Assembly (NCBI RefSeq): GCF_000418325.1
Contig: NC_021658.1
Coordinates: 11,546,001 to 11,610,000, forward strand
DNA from: Sorangium cellulosum So0157-2
Lineage (GTDB): Bacteria > Myxococcota_A > Polyangia > Polyangiales > Polyangiaceae
Direction of reading: 5' to 3'
Length of the DNA stretch: 64,000 nt
A program made the translations under genes and the position numbers. Positions within the stretch are counted from its first letter, which is position 1; the number at the start of each line of letters is the position of its first letter. The notes under the pieces were generated by a model. The model was not told where the DNA came from. It did not search any database and saw nothing but the letters and a program-made list of their open reading frames with translations. Positions 16,687-28,831 of the stretch are shown piece after piece.

Positions 16687-18078
16687 TCAGAGGCGGATCA
16701 GCTCGACGCTATCCATGTGGATGAAGTTGGCCGGGTTGCCGGTGGTGGCCTTCGTGTGAAAGCCGAACTCCAGATAACCGCCGGTGACATGGATGACCGG
16801 CGTCTCGATCTGCGTCCAGGCCCCGTGGGTCCCGATCGTCGTGTAGGCGGGCGAGCACGAGCCGCACGTCTTGGCCTGGAGCCGGCTGAAATCGTAGCTG
16901 CCGCCTTTCTTCACCCACGCTCGGACCTTGTAGTCGCCCGCCGCGAGCCCCGAGCGCGTCTGGTACGTCCACACCTCGAACGGAGAGCCGTTGGTCCAGT
17001 GGGTGAGGTGGTAAGCGCCGGATTGCGCGCCGTTGTATGTCTCGCTGAAGCCCGCTGCCCCGGTGCCGTTCGGGCTCCAGTTGGTCCAGCCGGTCATCCC
17101 GGACTCGAAGCTCGGGTTGGTGAGCGAGATGCCGCTCGAACCGCCGCCGCCGCCGCCGCCACCGCCTCCGCCCTGCTGGTACCAGCGCACCCACTCGACC
17201 TCCATGGTCTTCGTGGTGCCCGACGGCAGATCGATGCTCGCGGGGCTCGGGTTGCCGTACCAGTTGCCCCCGATGGCGAGGTTCAACAGGATGTAGTGGT
17301 TCTGCTGGAGCTCCGCCTCGTTGTGATAATACGTGTTGTTGGCCACGATGCTGCCGTCGAGCCGGAAGATCATGCTGCTCGACGACCACTCGACCTCGTA
17401 GACATGGAAGGAGTCGGCGAGGCTCGATCCGCGGTTCGCCCCGGTCCCCCAGTCCGCCTGTCCGCCGTTCCACCAGTGGACCGCGGACTGCATCCAGGTG
17501 GGCTCGGTGGACCTCCATTCGAGGATGTCGATCTCGCCCGAGCGCGGCCAGGCATTGGCGCCGGAGTCGATGTTGGCGCCCAGCGTCCAGAACGCAGGCC
17601 ACATCCCGTAGCCGGAGGGCACCTTGATGCTCGCGGAGATCTTGCCGTACCGCCGCTCGACCTTGCCCTTCGTGTGGATGCGACCGGAATAGAAGGAGCG
17701 CCCTCCGTACCCGGTACACTGGGGCGCGGCCGGGTTGTCGCTCGTGCGCTGCGCGGAGAGGATCAGCTTGCCATCGCGGACGGCGACGTTCGCCGCGCGC
17801 GGGTACTCGAGCTCTCCGGTGCCAAAGTTGCAGTTGTTGGTGACCGGATCGTAGTTGCTCGTGAGCACGTTCCAGTTGGCCGTGTTCAGGCTCGAGCCGT
17901 CGAACTCGTCCGACCACACGAGGTTCCACCCCGCGCCGGGGCCGTAGGACACCTCGGCGAGCTCCTGGCTCGCCGTGTCCTCCGCGCCTGCGGGCTCGTC
18001 GGCCGCCGTGATGCACCCCGCGAGAGCGCCGAGGCAAGCCCAGGTCAGCACCACTGCGCAACCGTCTCTCCGATCCAT
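16687..18078 (-). CDS. GH16 beta-glucanase lipoprotein with C-terminal carbohydrate-binding domain
   Basis: 463 aa. The ATG at 18078 has GGAGGAGG six bases upstream; in-frame codons further upstream lack a site. A lipobox LAGC marks a lipoprotein. Residues about 45-310 are a GH16 laminarinase/lichenase-type domain with the catalytic signature GEIDILEW, in which Glu-x-Asp-x-x-Glu supplies nucleophile and acid/base. A poly-glycine linker of about 11 residues encoded by GCC-type triplets leads to a beta-sandwich domain (about 325-463; NPSFESGMTGWTNWSP) like carbohydrate-binding modules. It should cut beta-1,3 or mixed-linked glucans outside the cell. A sigma-54-like promoter sits upstream. Confidence 0.93.
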   Translation of the reverse strand: MDRRDGCAVVLTWACLGALAGCITAADEPAGAEDTASQELAEVSYGPGAGWNLVWSDEFDGSSLNTANWNVLTSNYDPVTNNCNFGTGELEYPRAANVAVRDGKLILSAQRTSDNPAAPQCTGYGGRSFYSGRIHTKGKVERRYGKISASIKVPSGYGMWPAFWTLGANIDSGANAWPRSGEIDILEWRSTEPTWMQSAVHWWNGGQADWGTGANRGSSLADSFHVYEVEWSSSSMIFRLDGSIVANNTYYHNEAELQQNHYILLNLAIGGNWYGNPSPASIDLPSGTTKTMEVEWVRWYQQGGGGGGGGGGGSSGISLTNPSFESGMTGWTNWSPNGTGAAGFSETYNGAQSGAYHLTHWTNGSPFEVWTYQTRSGLAAGDYKVRAWVKKGGSYDFSRLQAKTCGSCSPAYTTIGTHGAWTQIETPVIHVTGGYLEFGFHTKATTGNPANFIHMDSVELIRL

Positions 18079-18134
18079 GCGTCCTCCTCCGGTGTCCACG
18101 GCGACTTGCGTGCTTCGCCCGTGTCGCCGCGACT

Positions 18135-18150
18135 TGCAGCGCCCGTGCCC
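18135..18150 (-). promoter_or_regulatory. possible sigma-54 promoter of the GH16 gene
   Basis: Read leftward, the element is GGGCACGGGCGCTGCA. It has GG and GC at the correct -24/-12 spacing and two mismatches to TGGCACGNNNNTTGCA. The predicted start lies near 18124, 46 nt before the ATG. In DNA this GC-rich, chance matches occur. Confidence 0.4.
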
Positions 18151-18231
18151 GTCCGTGGAGGCCAACAAATTCGATCGCGACCAGAACCGAGGTCGGATTC
18201 GGGGCGGGATCCGGGCCGAGCGCGCGCGCCC

Positions 18232-18279
18232 GGGTGATCTGAAAGATCACCCCCCGGGTGATCTCAGCGATCACCGGGG
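18232..18279. terminator. two tandem inverted repeats between the APH and GH16 genes
   Basis: The first is GGGTGATCT-GAA-AGATCACCC (18232-18252), a perfect 9-bp stem. The second has GGTGATC (18257-18263) and GATCACC (18269-18275) extended by an imperfect GC stem. Both carry the GGTGATC core. They sit 38-85 bp past the APH stop, without a T-run. They could terminate the MFS-APH transcript or be operator sites. Confidence 0.45.
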
Positions 18280-18316
18280 CGCGGTCGAGGTCCGGGCCGA
18301 GGGGCACGGACCCGTG

Positions 18317-19318
18317 TCACCCCCCCGCGAGCAGCCGCGCGATCTCCCCGCGTTGCCGCCGCGCCGAGCGCGCCAGCGCGAGCTGCCCCGCCGCCCGCTG
18401 CAGGTTGTGCGCGACCCGCGTCGGGAACCGCGCCGGGTCCCAGCCGAAGTACCGATCCTCGAACGCGTCCCGGCAGAACCGCGCCGCGAGCTCCAGCGCG
18501 ATCCGCTCCGCCGCGTCCGCGAGCGCCTCCCGCTCCTCCCCGCCGAACGGCCGCACCTCGCGGTAACCCGCCGCCGCGGCGGCGAACACCTCCAGATCGA
18601 ACCGCGCGTCGGTCGCGTCCTCCCCGACCGGGTTGCACCACGACCGCCACGCGTCGCCGAGCTCCACGTCGATCGGCTGCAGCGCCAGCGTGTCCAGATC
18701 GAGCAGGCAGATCCCCTCCCCCGCCTCGGAGAAGCGCAGGTTCGAGATCTTCAGATCGCCGTGGCAGTGCCGCAGCGGCAGGTCCAGCCGCCCCTGCCAC
18801 GTGCGCCACGCGTCGAGGATCGCGTCGGCCAGCCGCCTCCCCTCCCCTCCGGTCGCCGCGCCGTCCAGCCGCTCCATGTGCAGCGCCGTGTCGTGCGCGC
18901 CGGCGCGCACGTGGCGGTACGCGTGCTCGAGATCGTCCACCGCCCGGTGGAACCGCGCCACCAGCGCCCCCGCCGCGCGCGCGAGCGCAGGCGAGCCGAC
19001 CCGGTGGTGCGTGCGGCCGGGGACGAAGTCCATCACCCGCCACACCGCGCCCGCGCCGTCTCGCGCCCAGAGCGCGCCGTCCTCCGCGCGCAGCAGCCGC
19101 GGCGTCGCGAGGCCCCGGCGCGAAAGGTGCGCGGTCACCGCCTCGATGTCGTCGTGGACCTCCGGGGCGAAGATCGGGCTCACCCGCTGCACCACGAACC
19201 GCGGCGGCCCGCCGCCGGCCAGGCCGGCCAACCACGTTCCGTTGATGAGGCCCTCATCGTCGCAGCGGCCCACCGTAAGACCGCGCAGCGGCGCCCACAC
19301 GTCCGGGATCATCGACAC
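18317..19318 (-). CDS. APH-family small-molecule phosphotransferase
   Basis: 333 aa. It has the aminoglycoside/choline-kinase fold signature: catalytic loop HCHGDLKISNLRF (about residues 186-198) and the metal-binding LLDLDT that replaces DFG. The layout resembles N-acetylhexosamine or homoserine kinase-like members, so the substrate could be a sugar or amino compound rather than an antibiotic. It starts 6 bp after the MFS exporter gene stops, so the two form an operon. A decayed C-terminal copy lies at 14508-14669, showing an earlier duplication. Confidence 0.85.
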   Translation of the reverse strand: MSMIPDVWAPLRGLTVGRCDDEGLINGTWLAGLAGGGPPRFVVQRVSPIFAPEVHDDIEAVTAHLSRRGLATPRLLRAEDGALWARDGAGAVWRVMDFVPGRTHHRVGSPALARAAGALVARFHRAVDDLEHAYRHVRAGAHDTALHMERLDGAATGGEGRRLADAILDAWRTWQGRLDLPLRHCHGDLKISNLRFSEAGEGICLLDLDTLALQPIDVELGDAWRSWCNPVGEDATDARFDLEVFAAAAAGYREVRPFGGEEREALADAAERIALELAARFCRDAFEDRYFGWDPARFPTRVAHNLQRAAGQLALARSARRQRGEIARLLAGG

Positions 19319-19324
19319 GGCAAG

Positions 19325-20671
19325 CTACCTGCGCTCCGTCCCGGGCCGCAAGGAAACCGCCTCCGCCTCCGCCGCGACCTCCGCCGTGCCCCGCCCGCGC
19401 ACCGCCGCGGCCCGCCGGCGCAGCATCCACTGCGACCCGATCCACGCAAGCACGCCCGCCCCGAGCCCCAGCCACGCCGCCACCCCGGGCACCCCGACCC
19501 GCTCGACGAGCACCGCCCCGCCGAGCGACGTCGCGCACAGCCCCACCGTGAGCACCAGGTTGTCGATCGCCGACAGCCGCCCGACGAACCGGTCCGGCGA
19601 CAGCCGCTGGATCTCCGCGCTCGACAGCACCCAGTTCGCGCCGCTGCCGAGCCCCCACACGAGCGCCACCGCGATCAGCGCCGCCGCGCTCCCCGTCACC
19701 GAGAACGCCGCGATCGCCGCGAACGTCATCCAGGCGGCCCCGGTCGCCGCGAGCTCGCCCCGCAGCCCGCGGCGCACCAGCGCGACGCCGACCAGCGGGC
19801 CGACCCCCGTCCCGGCGCCGCGCACGCACTGGAGCACCCCCAGCGTGAGCGCGGCCGTGCCCGCGAACGCGCGCTCCGCCGCGACGAGGTTGAGCAAGAG
19901 CAGCGCCCCGCCGTTCGCCAGGTGGACCGGCGTCTTCGCGAGCACCGCGTCGAGCAGCGGCGGCCGATCCCACGCGTGCTTCCACGCGAGCGCGATGTCC
20001 CGGCGCACCGACGCGAGCGCCGAGAGCACGCCGCCCTCCGCCGGCCGCCCCTCGGCCACCATCGGCGGCAGCCCCCAGAGGAACAGCGCCGACAGGCCGA
20101 ACGACGCCGCGTCGAGCGCGAGCGCCGCCGCGGGGCCGAGCGACGCGATCAGGCCGCCGGCCGCCATCCCGACCGCGAACATCACGCTCCACGTCGCCGA
20201 CGCGATCGCGTTCGCCTCGAGGAGCTCGTCCTCCGCGACCACGTGGCGCAAGACCGCGCTCTGCGCCGGCAAGCGCAGCGCCCCCACCGACGCGCGGGCG
20301 AAGACGAGCACCTGCACCGCCGCCACGCTGCCCAGCACCGCGGCGCCCAGCATCGCGACCGTGAGCGCGCCCTGCGCCACGCTCGTCGCCACCAGCAGCC
20401 ACCGCCGATCGAGCCGGTCCGCGAGCACGCCCGCCACCGGCGCGAACAGCGCGTTCGGGAGGTGATGCCCGACCATCACCAGCGCGAGCGCCACGACCCC
20501 GCCCCCCTCGCCGCCCAGCGCGAGCAGGCTCACGGCGACGAAGCTCATCCAGTCGCCCAGGAGCGAGACGATCTCGCTCAGCCAGACGCGACGGAACTGG
20601 GGCCGGCGGCGGAGCAGGCTCGGACGGGGCGACGCGGACGCAGCGGACGGATCGTGCCTGCCGCTGTTCAT
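19325..20671 (-). CDS. MFS exporter
   Basis: 448 aa with about twelve hydrophobic helices and a family-typical loop (GVLADRLDRRWLLVATSVAQG) between helices 2 and 3, as in the EntS/MFS_3 drug or siderophore exporters. The ATG at 20671 gives a normal length; the long open frame continuing upstream overlaps the oppositely directed GT2 and C45 genes and is rejected. Only 33 bp separate it from the divergent glycosyltransferase gene. It is co-transcribed with the APH-type kinase. The exported substrate is not evident. Confidence 0.9.
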   Translation of the reverse strand: MNSGRHDPSAASASPRPSLLRRRPQFRRVWLSEIVSLLGDWMSFVAVSLLALGGEGGGVVALALVMVGHHLPNALFAPVAGVLADRLDRRWLLVATSVAQGALTVAMLGAAVLGSVAAVQVLVFARASVGALRLPAQSAVLRHVVAEDELLEANAIASATWSVMFAVGMAAGGLIASLGPAAALALDAASFGLSALFLWGLPPMVAEGRPAEGGVLSALASVRRDIALAWKHAWDRPPLLDAVLAKTPVHLANGGALLLLNLVAAERAFAGTAALTLGVLQCVRGAGTGVGPLVGVALVRRGLRGELAATGAAWMTFAAIAAFSVTGSAAALIAVALVWGLGSGANWVLSSAEIQRLSPDRFVGRLSAIDNLVLTVGLCATSLGGAVLVERVGVPGVAAWLGLGAGVLAWIGSQWMLRRRAAAVRGRGTAEVAAEAEAVSLRPGTERR

Positions 20672-20704
20672 CCAGGGCACACCGTGGTAATCGCGCTCTG
20701 CTGC

Positions 20705-21505
20705 ATGCGGATCTGCGCCATCATTCCCGCCTACCAGGCCGAGCGCAACGTGGGGGACGTCACACGGGAGGCGCTCCGGGTCAACGGCCTGGACGGCGCG
20801 GTCGTCGTGGACGACGGCTCGAGCGACCGCACGGCCGAGCGCGCTCGCGCGGCCGGCGCCACCGTGCTCATCCACCCCGAGAACCAGGGCAAGGGCGCCG
20901 CCCTGCGCACCGGGATGGAGTTCGCCCTCGCCGCCGGCTTCGACGTGGCGATCACGATCGACGCCGACGGCCAGCACCCGCCCGAGGAGGCGCGGCGCCT
21001 CGTCGAGGCCGACGCCGATCCCGAGGCGCTGGTCCTCGGCATCCGGGATCTCGCGTCGGCCGGCGCGCCGCGCGCCAACCAGATCTCGAACCGCATCTCG
21101 AACTTCTTCCTCTCGCTCTTCGCCGGCCGCCCCTTCGCCGACACGCAGTGCGGCCTGCGCCGCTACCCGCTCCGGACGACGCTGTCGCTCGGCGCGCGCG
21201 ACGACGGCTACGCCTTCGAGGCGGAGATCCTCCTGCGCGCCGTCGCCGCCGGCGTCCGCATCGTCGAGGTGCCGATCCGGGTCATCTACCCGCCCGAGGA
21301 CGAGCGGCTCACCCACTTCGACAGCGTGCGCGATCCGGCGCGGATCGTGGGCCGCGTGGTGGCGACGCTCGCGCTCACGCGCGGCCTCCGCCACGTGCCC
21401 GCCGCGCCGACGCCGTCGCCGGCCCCGCGCCGCTCCGCCGTGGCGAGCGCCCTCGCCGCCGAGATCGACCCCCGCCCGTCGCAGCCGACGGCCGCGCCCC
21501 CCTGA
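20705..21505 (+). CDS. family 2 glycosyltransferase (DPM1-like)
   Basis: 266 aa. It starts MRICAIIPAYQAERNV and has the GT-A features VVVDDGSSDRT (about 33-43), HPENQGKGAALRTG and the nucleotide/metal motif TIDADGQHPPEE (about 86-97). This is the polyprenyl-phosphate mannosyl/glucosyltransferase group, without C-terminal membrane helices. The tail after residue 230 is Pro/Ala-rich. It probably moves a sugar from a nucleotide donor to a polyprenyl phosphate at the inner membrane face. A GTG seven codons upstream is an alternative start. The C45 gene follows after 24 bp. Confidence 0.88.
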   Translation: MRICAIIPAYQAERNVGDVTREALRVNGLDGAVVVDDGSSDRTAERARAAGATVLIHPENQGKGAALRTGMEFALAAGFDVAITIDADGQHPPEEARRLVEADADPEALVLGIRDLASAGAPRANQISNRISNFFLSLFAGRPFADTQCGLRRYPLRTTLSLGARDDGYAFEAEILLRAVAAGVRIVEVPIRVIYPPEDERLTHFDSVRDPARIVGRVVATLALTRGLRHVPAAPTPSPAPRRSAVASALAAEIDPRPSQPTAAPP

Positions 21506-21529
21506 CCCGGGGCCAGCGCTCTGGAACGC

Positions 21530-23068
21530 GTGACGGACCCAGCCGGCTCCACCGCGGGCGCGCGCCGCCCGCCCTCGCGCCTCGCCCGCCACCGCCGCAA
21601 GCTCATCGCCGCCGCCGCGCTCCTCGCCGCGCCGGTCCTCGCCCACCTCGGCATCGCCGCCGCGACCCGCATCGAGCCGCCGCCGATCCACGCCGCCTCC
21701 GGCGAGCCCGCCGCAGGTCCCGCGGGCCTGCGCGTGCTCGGCCCCGCCTACGCGCGCCGCCGCGGCCGCATCCTCGAGGCGCGCCTCGCCGGGACGCCCG
21801 AGGAGATCGGCCACCAGCACGGCCGGCTCTTCTACCCGGAGATGGTCCAGAACGAGGGCACCCTCTACGAGCAGTTCCGCCGCTACGTGCCCGTCGCCCC
21901 GCTCAGGTGGCTCATCATGGACCTCTCGCGCCTCGAGTTCCGCGGCGTCGACGAGGGCATGAGCGACGGCGCGCGGCGCGAGATCGCCGCCCAGGCCCGC
22001 GCCTTCTCGCCCGACCCGTTCGACGGCGTCCTCCCCACGTACCACCGCTTCGTCTTCCTCCAGTCGCTCTACGACATCGCGCTCTCGTTCGAGCACTCCC
22101 CGCTCATCGGCTGCACGAGCTTCGCCCTCACCGGGGCCGCGTCGGCGGGCGGGCACGCGGTGCTCGCCCGCAACTTCGACTTCGAGGCCGGGCCCGTCTT
22201 CGACCTGGGCAAGGCGGTGTTCCTCGTCCACGAGCAGGGCAAGATCCCGTACGCCTCGGTGGCCTGGCCCGGCCTCGTCGGCGCGGTGACCGGGATGAAC
22301 GCCGCCGGCCTCGCGCTCGTCGTCCACGGCGGGCGCGCCGGCGAGCCGCGCGCGGCCGGCGAGCCGGTCGTGCACACGATGCGCGAGGTGCTCGGCAGCG
22401 CCCGCGGCGTCGACGAGGCGCTCGCGCTCCTCGAGGCGCGCGCCCCCATGGTCTCCCACCTCGTGATGCTCGTCGACGCGGCCGGCGAGGCGGCGATCGC
22501 CGAGCGCGCGCCCGGCGCGAAGCTCCACGCGCGCCGCGGCCGCGGCAAGGTCGCGCTCACCAACCACTTCGAGGGGCCGCTCGCCGGCGACCCGCGCAAC
22601 CTCCGCGTCCAGGCCGAGACCTCGACCCACGCGCGCCGCCGCCGCCTCGACGAGCGGCTCGCGGCGCTGCCCGAGGGCGCGACCGTCGAGGCGGCCGTCG
22701 ACGTCCTGCGCGACCGGCGCGGCCCCGGCGGCGCGCCGCTGCCGCTCGGCGACCGGCGCGCGATCGACGCCCTCATCGCGACGCACGCGGTCGTCATGGA
22801 CGCGACGGCGCGCGTCCTCTGGGTCAGCGAGGGCCCCCACCTCGCCGGCCGCTTCCTGCGCTTCGATCTGTCGCGGCTGCTCGACCCGGCGTTCGACCCC
22901 GCCCTCGACACCGCCGAGCCGGACGCCCTGCCCGAGGATCCGCTGCTCACGAGCGGCGACTACGCCGCCTGGGAGCGCGCCGGCTCGCCCCACGCGGGCG
23001 GCGAGCTCGGCAGCGACGCCCCAGCCCCCTCCGCCGCGGACCGCAAGCGCGACCCGGGCGATCCCTGA
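21530..23068 (+). CDS. C45-type Ntn hydrolase/acyltransferase with N-terminal membrane helix
   Basis: 512 aa, GTG start. A hydrophobic helix (about 24-46) anchors or exports the protein. The core begins ILEARLAGTPEEIGHQHGRLF, as in the C45 (acyl-CoA:isopenicillin N acyltransferase-like) family. LIGCTSFAL places the expected self-cleaving nucleophile at Cys195, followed by ARNFDFE. After autoproteolysis the N-terminal Cys would attack an amide or ester. The gene directly follows the glycosyltransferase, suggesting a joint role in envelope lipid or amide chemistry (inference). The substrate is unknown. Confidence 0.8.
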   Translation: MTDPAGSTAGARRPPSRLARHRRKLIAAAALLAAPVLAHLGIAAATRIEPPPIHAASGEPAAGPAGLRVLGPAYARRRGRILEARLAGTPEEIGHQHGRLFYPEMVQNEGTLYEQFRRYVPVAPLRWLIMDLSRLEFRGVDEGMSDGARREIAAQARAFSPDPFDGVLPTYHRFVFLQSLYDIALSFEHSPLIGCTSFALTGAASAGGHAVLARNFDFEAGPVFDLGKAVFLVHEQGKIPYASVAWPGLVGAVTGMNAAGLALVVHGGRAGEPRAAGEPVVHTMREVLGSARGVDEALALLEARAPMVSHLVMLVDAAGEAAIAERAPGAKLHARRGRGKVALTNHFEGPLAGDPRNLRVQAETSTHARRRRLDERLAALPEGATVEAAVDVLRDRRGPGGAPLPLGDRRAIDALIATHAVVMDATARVLWVSEGPHLAGRFLRFDLSRLLDPAFDPALDTAEPDALPEDPLLTSGDYAAWERAGSPHAGGELGSDAPAPSAADRKRDPGDP

Positions 23069-23530
23069 AAGCACGACCGCGTCGCTCCCCGGGCGCGACG
23101 GCCGCGGCGATCCTTAAATAACCAACGATCTTAACCCAACAACAAACAACTTAACGAAGCAATCGCCCTTGCCCGATCGCGACAGCCCCACGCCCTCCCC
23201 GGCGCCCGCGCAACAGCGCTGCGTCCGGGTCGTGTCCATCCCATGGCGAGCTGGACAGCGCTCCGTCCGGGTCGCGCCGTCCCGCGGCGAACGCCGGCGA
23301 CGCGCCGCTTCCGGCCGCTCCGCGGCGCGCCGGAGACACGGCCGGGCCCGTCGCGCAACTGTTTCGCCGCAGTTTCGCAGGGCCCCTCTCCCACGCCCGT
23401 ACACCGGGGCTAGGACACCTCTCGTCCGGCGCTCCCGTACCGCGAGATTGCCTAGCGGGAGCTTCCGTCCGACAATGCGATGCGGGGCGCAAGGTCGCGG
23501 CAGCGGAGCGGCGACCGGGTCGACCGGACC
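23069..23530. other. 462-bp intergenic region with AT-rich patch and 20-bp direct repeat
   Basis: Bases 23114-23164 are unusually AT-rich for this genome and could hold the promoter of the kinase gene. Two 20-bp copies of ACAGCGCTGCGTCCGGGTCG (one mismatch) lie at 23213-23232 and 23255-23274, 42 bp (four helical turns) apart. They may be binding sites of a regulator. No credible gene was seen on either strand. Confidence 0.55.
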
Positions 23531-26095
<2,565 letters not shown>

Positions 26096-26129
26096 GCGCC
26101 GCGCGCCCGTCTGAAGGTAGAGGACGAGG

Positions 26130-26771
26130 ATGCAGCGACGATCTTTTCTGATGGGCCTCGCGGCGTGCGGCGGCGCGCTCTCGCTCGCCGGCCGCGCGCG
26201 CGCGGACGAGGTGGGCGACGCGCTCGCCGAGATCACGAGGGCGCGCGCGTCGGTGAAGACGCTGGTCGCGCCGTTCACGCAGGAGCGGAGCATCGGGCTG
26301 CTCGCGACGGCGGTGAAGAGCGACGGGGAGATGACGCTGGTCCTGCCGGACCGGCTCCGCTGGGAGCTCAAGCCGCCGGACGCGATCACCTACTGGATCA
26401 CGCCCGAGGGGTTCGGCTTCGCGACCCCGAAGGGCGCGGCCGGCGCGGGGCGGGGGGCGGCGGGGCGCTTCGGCGCGGTGCTCTCGGACCTCCTGGTGCT
26501 CCTCGGCGGCGACCTCTCGAAGCTCAGGGCGCGCTACGACCTCTCGATCCCGAGCCGCGCGGACGGGATCACGCTGGCGGCGCGGCCGCGGGCCGAGGAG
26601 GTCGCGAAGCACGTGCGCAGCCTCGAGATGACGTCGGGGCCGGAGCTGTGGTCGGTGCGGCGGGTGGTCATCGAGGAGAAGAACGGCGACCGGAGCGTCA
26701 TCGCGTTCGGCAAGGTGGCGCGGGACGCGGTCGTGGACCCGGCCCGGATGAGGGCGCCGAAGCAGGGCTGA
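26130..26771 (+). CDS. LolA-like outer-membrane lipoprotein carrier
   Basis: 213 aa with a signal peptide starting MQRRSFLMGLAACGGALSLA, which carries a Tat-like RRSFLMG. The mature part fits the LolA/LolB fold: an APFTQERSIG strand, GEMTLVLPDRLRWELKPPD and ITPEGFGFATP are in the characteristic order. LolA proteins ferry lipoproteins across the periplasm. This may be a paralogue dedicated to a local substrate rather than the housekeeping copy. AGAGGACGAGG precedes the ATG. It probably shares a transcript with the kinase-peroxidase gene. Confidence 0.82.
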   Translation: MQRRSFLMGLAACGGALSLAGRARADEVGDALAEITRARASVKTLVAPFTQERSIGLLATAVKSDGEMTLVLPDRLRWELKPPDAITYWITPEGFGFATPKGAAGAGRGAAGRFGAVLSDLLVLLGGDLSKLRARYDLSIPSRADGITLAARPRAEEVAKHVRSLEMTSGPELWSVRRVVIEEKNGDRSVIAFGKVARDAVVDPARMRAPKQG

Positions 26772-26826
26772 GCGGGCGCGCGGCCGGGGGGGCGCGCCGA
26801 TCCAGCGCTGCCGCGGCGCCGCCGGC

Positions 26827-28713
26827 TCAGGGCGGGCAGGCGCCGGTGCCGTTGTTGTCCTCGATCACGGCGGGAGGCGGCCAGTCGAGGCGCTCCACGA
26901 GCGCGTCGACCTCGCAGCTCGGCAAGCTCGGGTTGTACTTGACGTCCAGCAACGAGGTGATCGTCCGAGCTCCCAGGCCGCGGAGCGTCGCGAGCGACGC
27001 GTTCCCCTCGATCCTGAGACCGTCGATCTCCGTCACATCCTCGAGCCCGGTCAGATCGAGCAAAGCGTCATTGTCTTCGATGCTGACATAGCCCACGCGG
27101 ACCAGGCCGCGCAGCGCGTCGATGTCGACGAGCGCCTGGTTGCCTGCGAGCAATACCGTGTCGATCACGCCGTCGCCCGCGCGGAAGGAGCCGAGCCCGT
27201 CGAGGCTGGTGAGCGCGGGGTTGTGGGCGATATAGATCGCGCCTCGGACGTCGCGGAGGCCGCTCAGGGGCTCTAGGCTCGTGAGCCGAGGATTGCCGGT
27301 GATCTCCAGATGATCGAGCTCCGGGATCCGCTCGATCCCCGCGAGGCTCGCGAGCCCGGAGTTCTGGCGCACGGTGAGGGCCCTCATCCCAGCGATGTTG
27401 GCGAACGCGGACAGGTCCGTCAGGGAGCCGCACCCCTCGACGGACAGCTCCCCCAGGCTCGTCACCTCGCCGAGGTCGATGCGGGTGAGCTTCGGGTTGT
27501 CGTGGAGGTAGAGCGACGGCACGACGTCCGGGTTCGGGCGGACGTGGGCGAGCGCGCTGACGCTCACGAGCTCGGGGTTCGATACGGCGACGACCTGCGA
27601 GACACCGCGCAGCGAGCGCAGGCCGTCCAGGCTCACCATCGATGGATTTTGGCTGACGTTGAGGTCGTGGGCGGCTTCGAGCGCCGCGAGCCCGGTCAGG
27701 TCCACGAGCCGCGCGTTCGACGAGATGGCGATCTGGCCCGCGGAAACGAGGCCATCGAGGCCTTCCAGCGACCTCAGCTGCCGGTTGTCCGCCAGCGTGA
27801 GGTTATCCAGGGACGTGAGCCGCTCGAGGCCTCGCAAGCTGACGAGCCCGTCGTTCTCGGAGATGTGGAGATCCACGAGGGCCTCGACGGCGCCGAGGCC
27901 CTCGAGGCTGGTCAGCGCGTCGTTGTCCGCCACGATGAGCGACCCCCGGCGCAGGTTGCGCAGACCGTCCAGCGTCGCGAGCCGGTCGTTGCCCGTGATC
28001 CAGAGCTCCCCCTCCTCGATGCCCTCGAAACCCGACAAGGACTCGAGCGAATCGTTGTCGAGCACCCGCCACTGGAACGCGTCCACTCCGACGCCGGCGA
28101 CGCTCTCGAGGAGCGGATTTTCAAGGATCGCGATGGCTCCCCCGACCTTCTCCAGGCTCCGAAGCCCGCTGAGGCTGCGCAGCGATGCGTTATAGACCAC
28201 CGTCAGCGTCGCCCCGATGGAGGAGAGGGAGCCAAGGCCGTCCAGGTTGGCCAGGTGCGTTGTGTCGTTGATCAGGAGATCGCCCGTGACGGTCGTCAGG
28301 CACGCAAGCGGGGACAGGTCGGAGATGTCGCCGCCGATGGCGAGCGTGCCGTCGATCACGGCGACGCCGCGCAGGTCCTCGAGGGCCCCCTGGCTCGTGG
28401 AGCCCCAGAAGCCGGTGTGCACGGGGCTCGGATCGCACTCCTGCGCGGCGCCCCCCGCGCCCGCCATACCGCCCGAGCCTTGACCGCCTGAGCCCCCGGC
28501 GCCCGACGTGCCGCTGGGGTCGGCGGCGCCGGCGCCGCCGCCGCCGACCCCGGCCGAGCTCGAAGCAGGGCTGGGGCCGCCGCCGGCTCCCGCGGTGGTC
28601 GATCCGATCTCGCCTGCGCCCGCGGGCAGGTCGAAGTAAACCTCACTTCGAGCCCCACAAGCCGGCGCGAGCGCGACCGAGGCAAGCACGCCCATCCACC
28701 ACGGACTCCGCAT
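26827..28713 (-). CDS. receptor L-domain-like repeat lipoprotein
   Basis: 628 aa. The start at 28713 gives MRSPWWMGVLASVALAPAC, a lipoprotein signal with Cys19. A Gly/Ala/Ser-rich linker (about 30-85) exposes the rest at the surface. Residues about 100-610 are tandem repeats of about 23-25 residues of the leucine-rich/receptor-L type (LTSLEGLGAVEALVDLHIS and ENDGLVSLRGLERLTSLDN). This beta-helix type usually binds protein or glycan. It is transcribed divergently from the FGE-like gene, with 118 bp between starts. No catalytic motif is visible. Confidence 0.85.
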   Translation of the reverse strand: MRSPWWMGVLASVALAPACGARSEVYFDLPAGAGEIGSTTAGAGGGPSPASSSAGVGGGGAGAADPSGTSGAGGSGGQGSGGMAGAGGAAQECDPSPVHTGFWGSTSQGALEDLRGVAVIDGTLAIGGDISDLSPLACLTTVTGDLLINDTTHLANLDGLGSLSSIGATLTVVYNASLRSLSGLRSLEKVGGAIAILENPLLESVAGVGVDAFQWRVLDNDSLESLSGFEGIEEGELWITGNDRLATLDGLRNLRRGSLIVADNDALTSLEGLGAVEALVDLHISENDGLVSLRGLERLTSLDNLTLADNRQLRSLEGLDGLVSAGQIAISSNARLVDLTGLAALEAAHDLNVSQNPSMVSLDGLRSLRGVSQVVAVSNPELVSVSALAHVRPNPDVVPSLYLHDNPKLTRIDLGEVTSLGELSVEGCGSLTDLSAFANIAGMRALTVRQNSGLASLAGIERIPELDHLEITGNPRLTSLEPLSGLRDVRGAIYIAHNPALTSLDGLGSFRAGDGVIDTVLLAGNQALVDIDALRGLVRVGYVSIEDNDALLDLTGLEDVTEIDGLRIEGNASLATLRGLGARTITSLLDVKYNPSLPSCEVDALVERLDWPPPAVIEDNNGTGACPP

Positions 28714-28831
28714 GCCGCGATGCTGGGCTCGCTCCCATTCCGCGTCAATGGGACCCTCCGAGGCGGGCCGGGGCGCGCGCGGCGTCGATCCGAGGGCGCG
28801 ATGGCTGGTTCCCCCCGCCGCGATCTCGACT

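Noticed and set aside
23114..23500. Leftward small frames in the region before the kinase gene
   Set aside because: No ribosome site, no recognisable motif, and composition typical of random GC-rich DNA.
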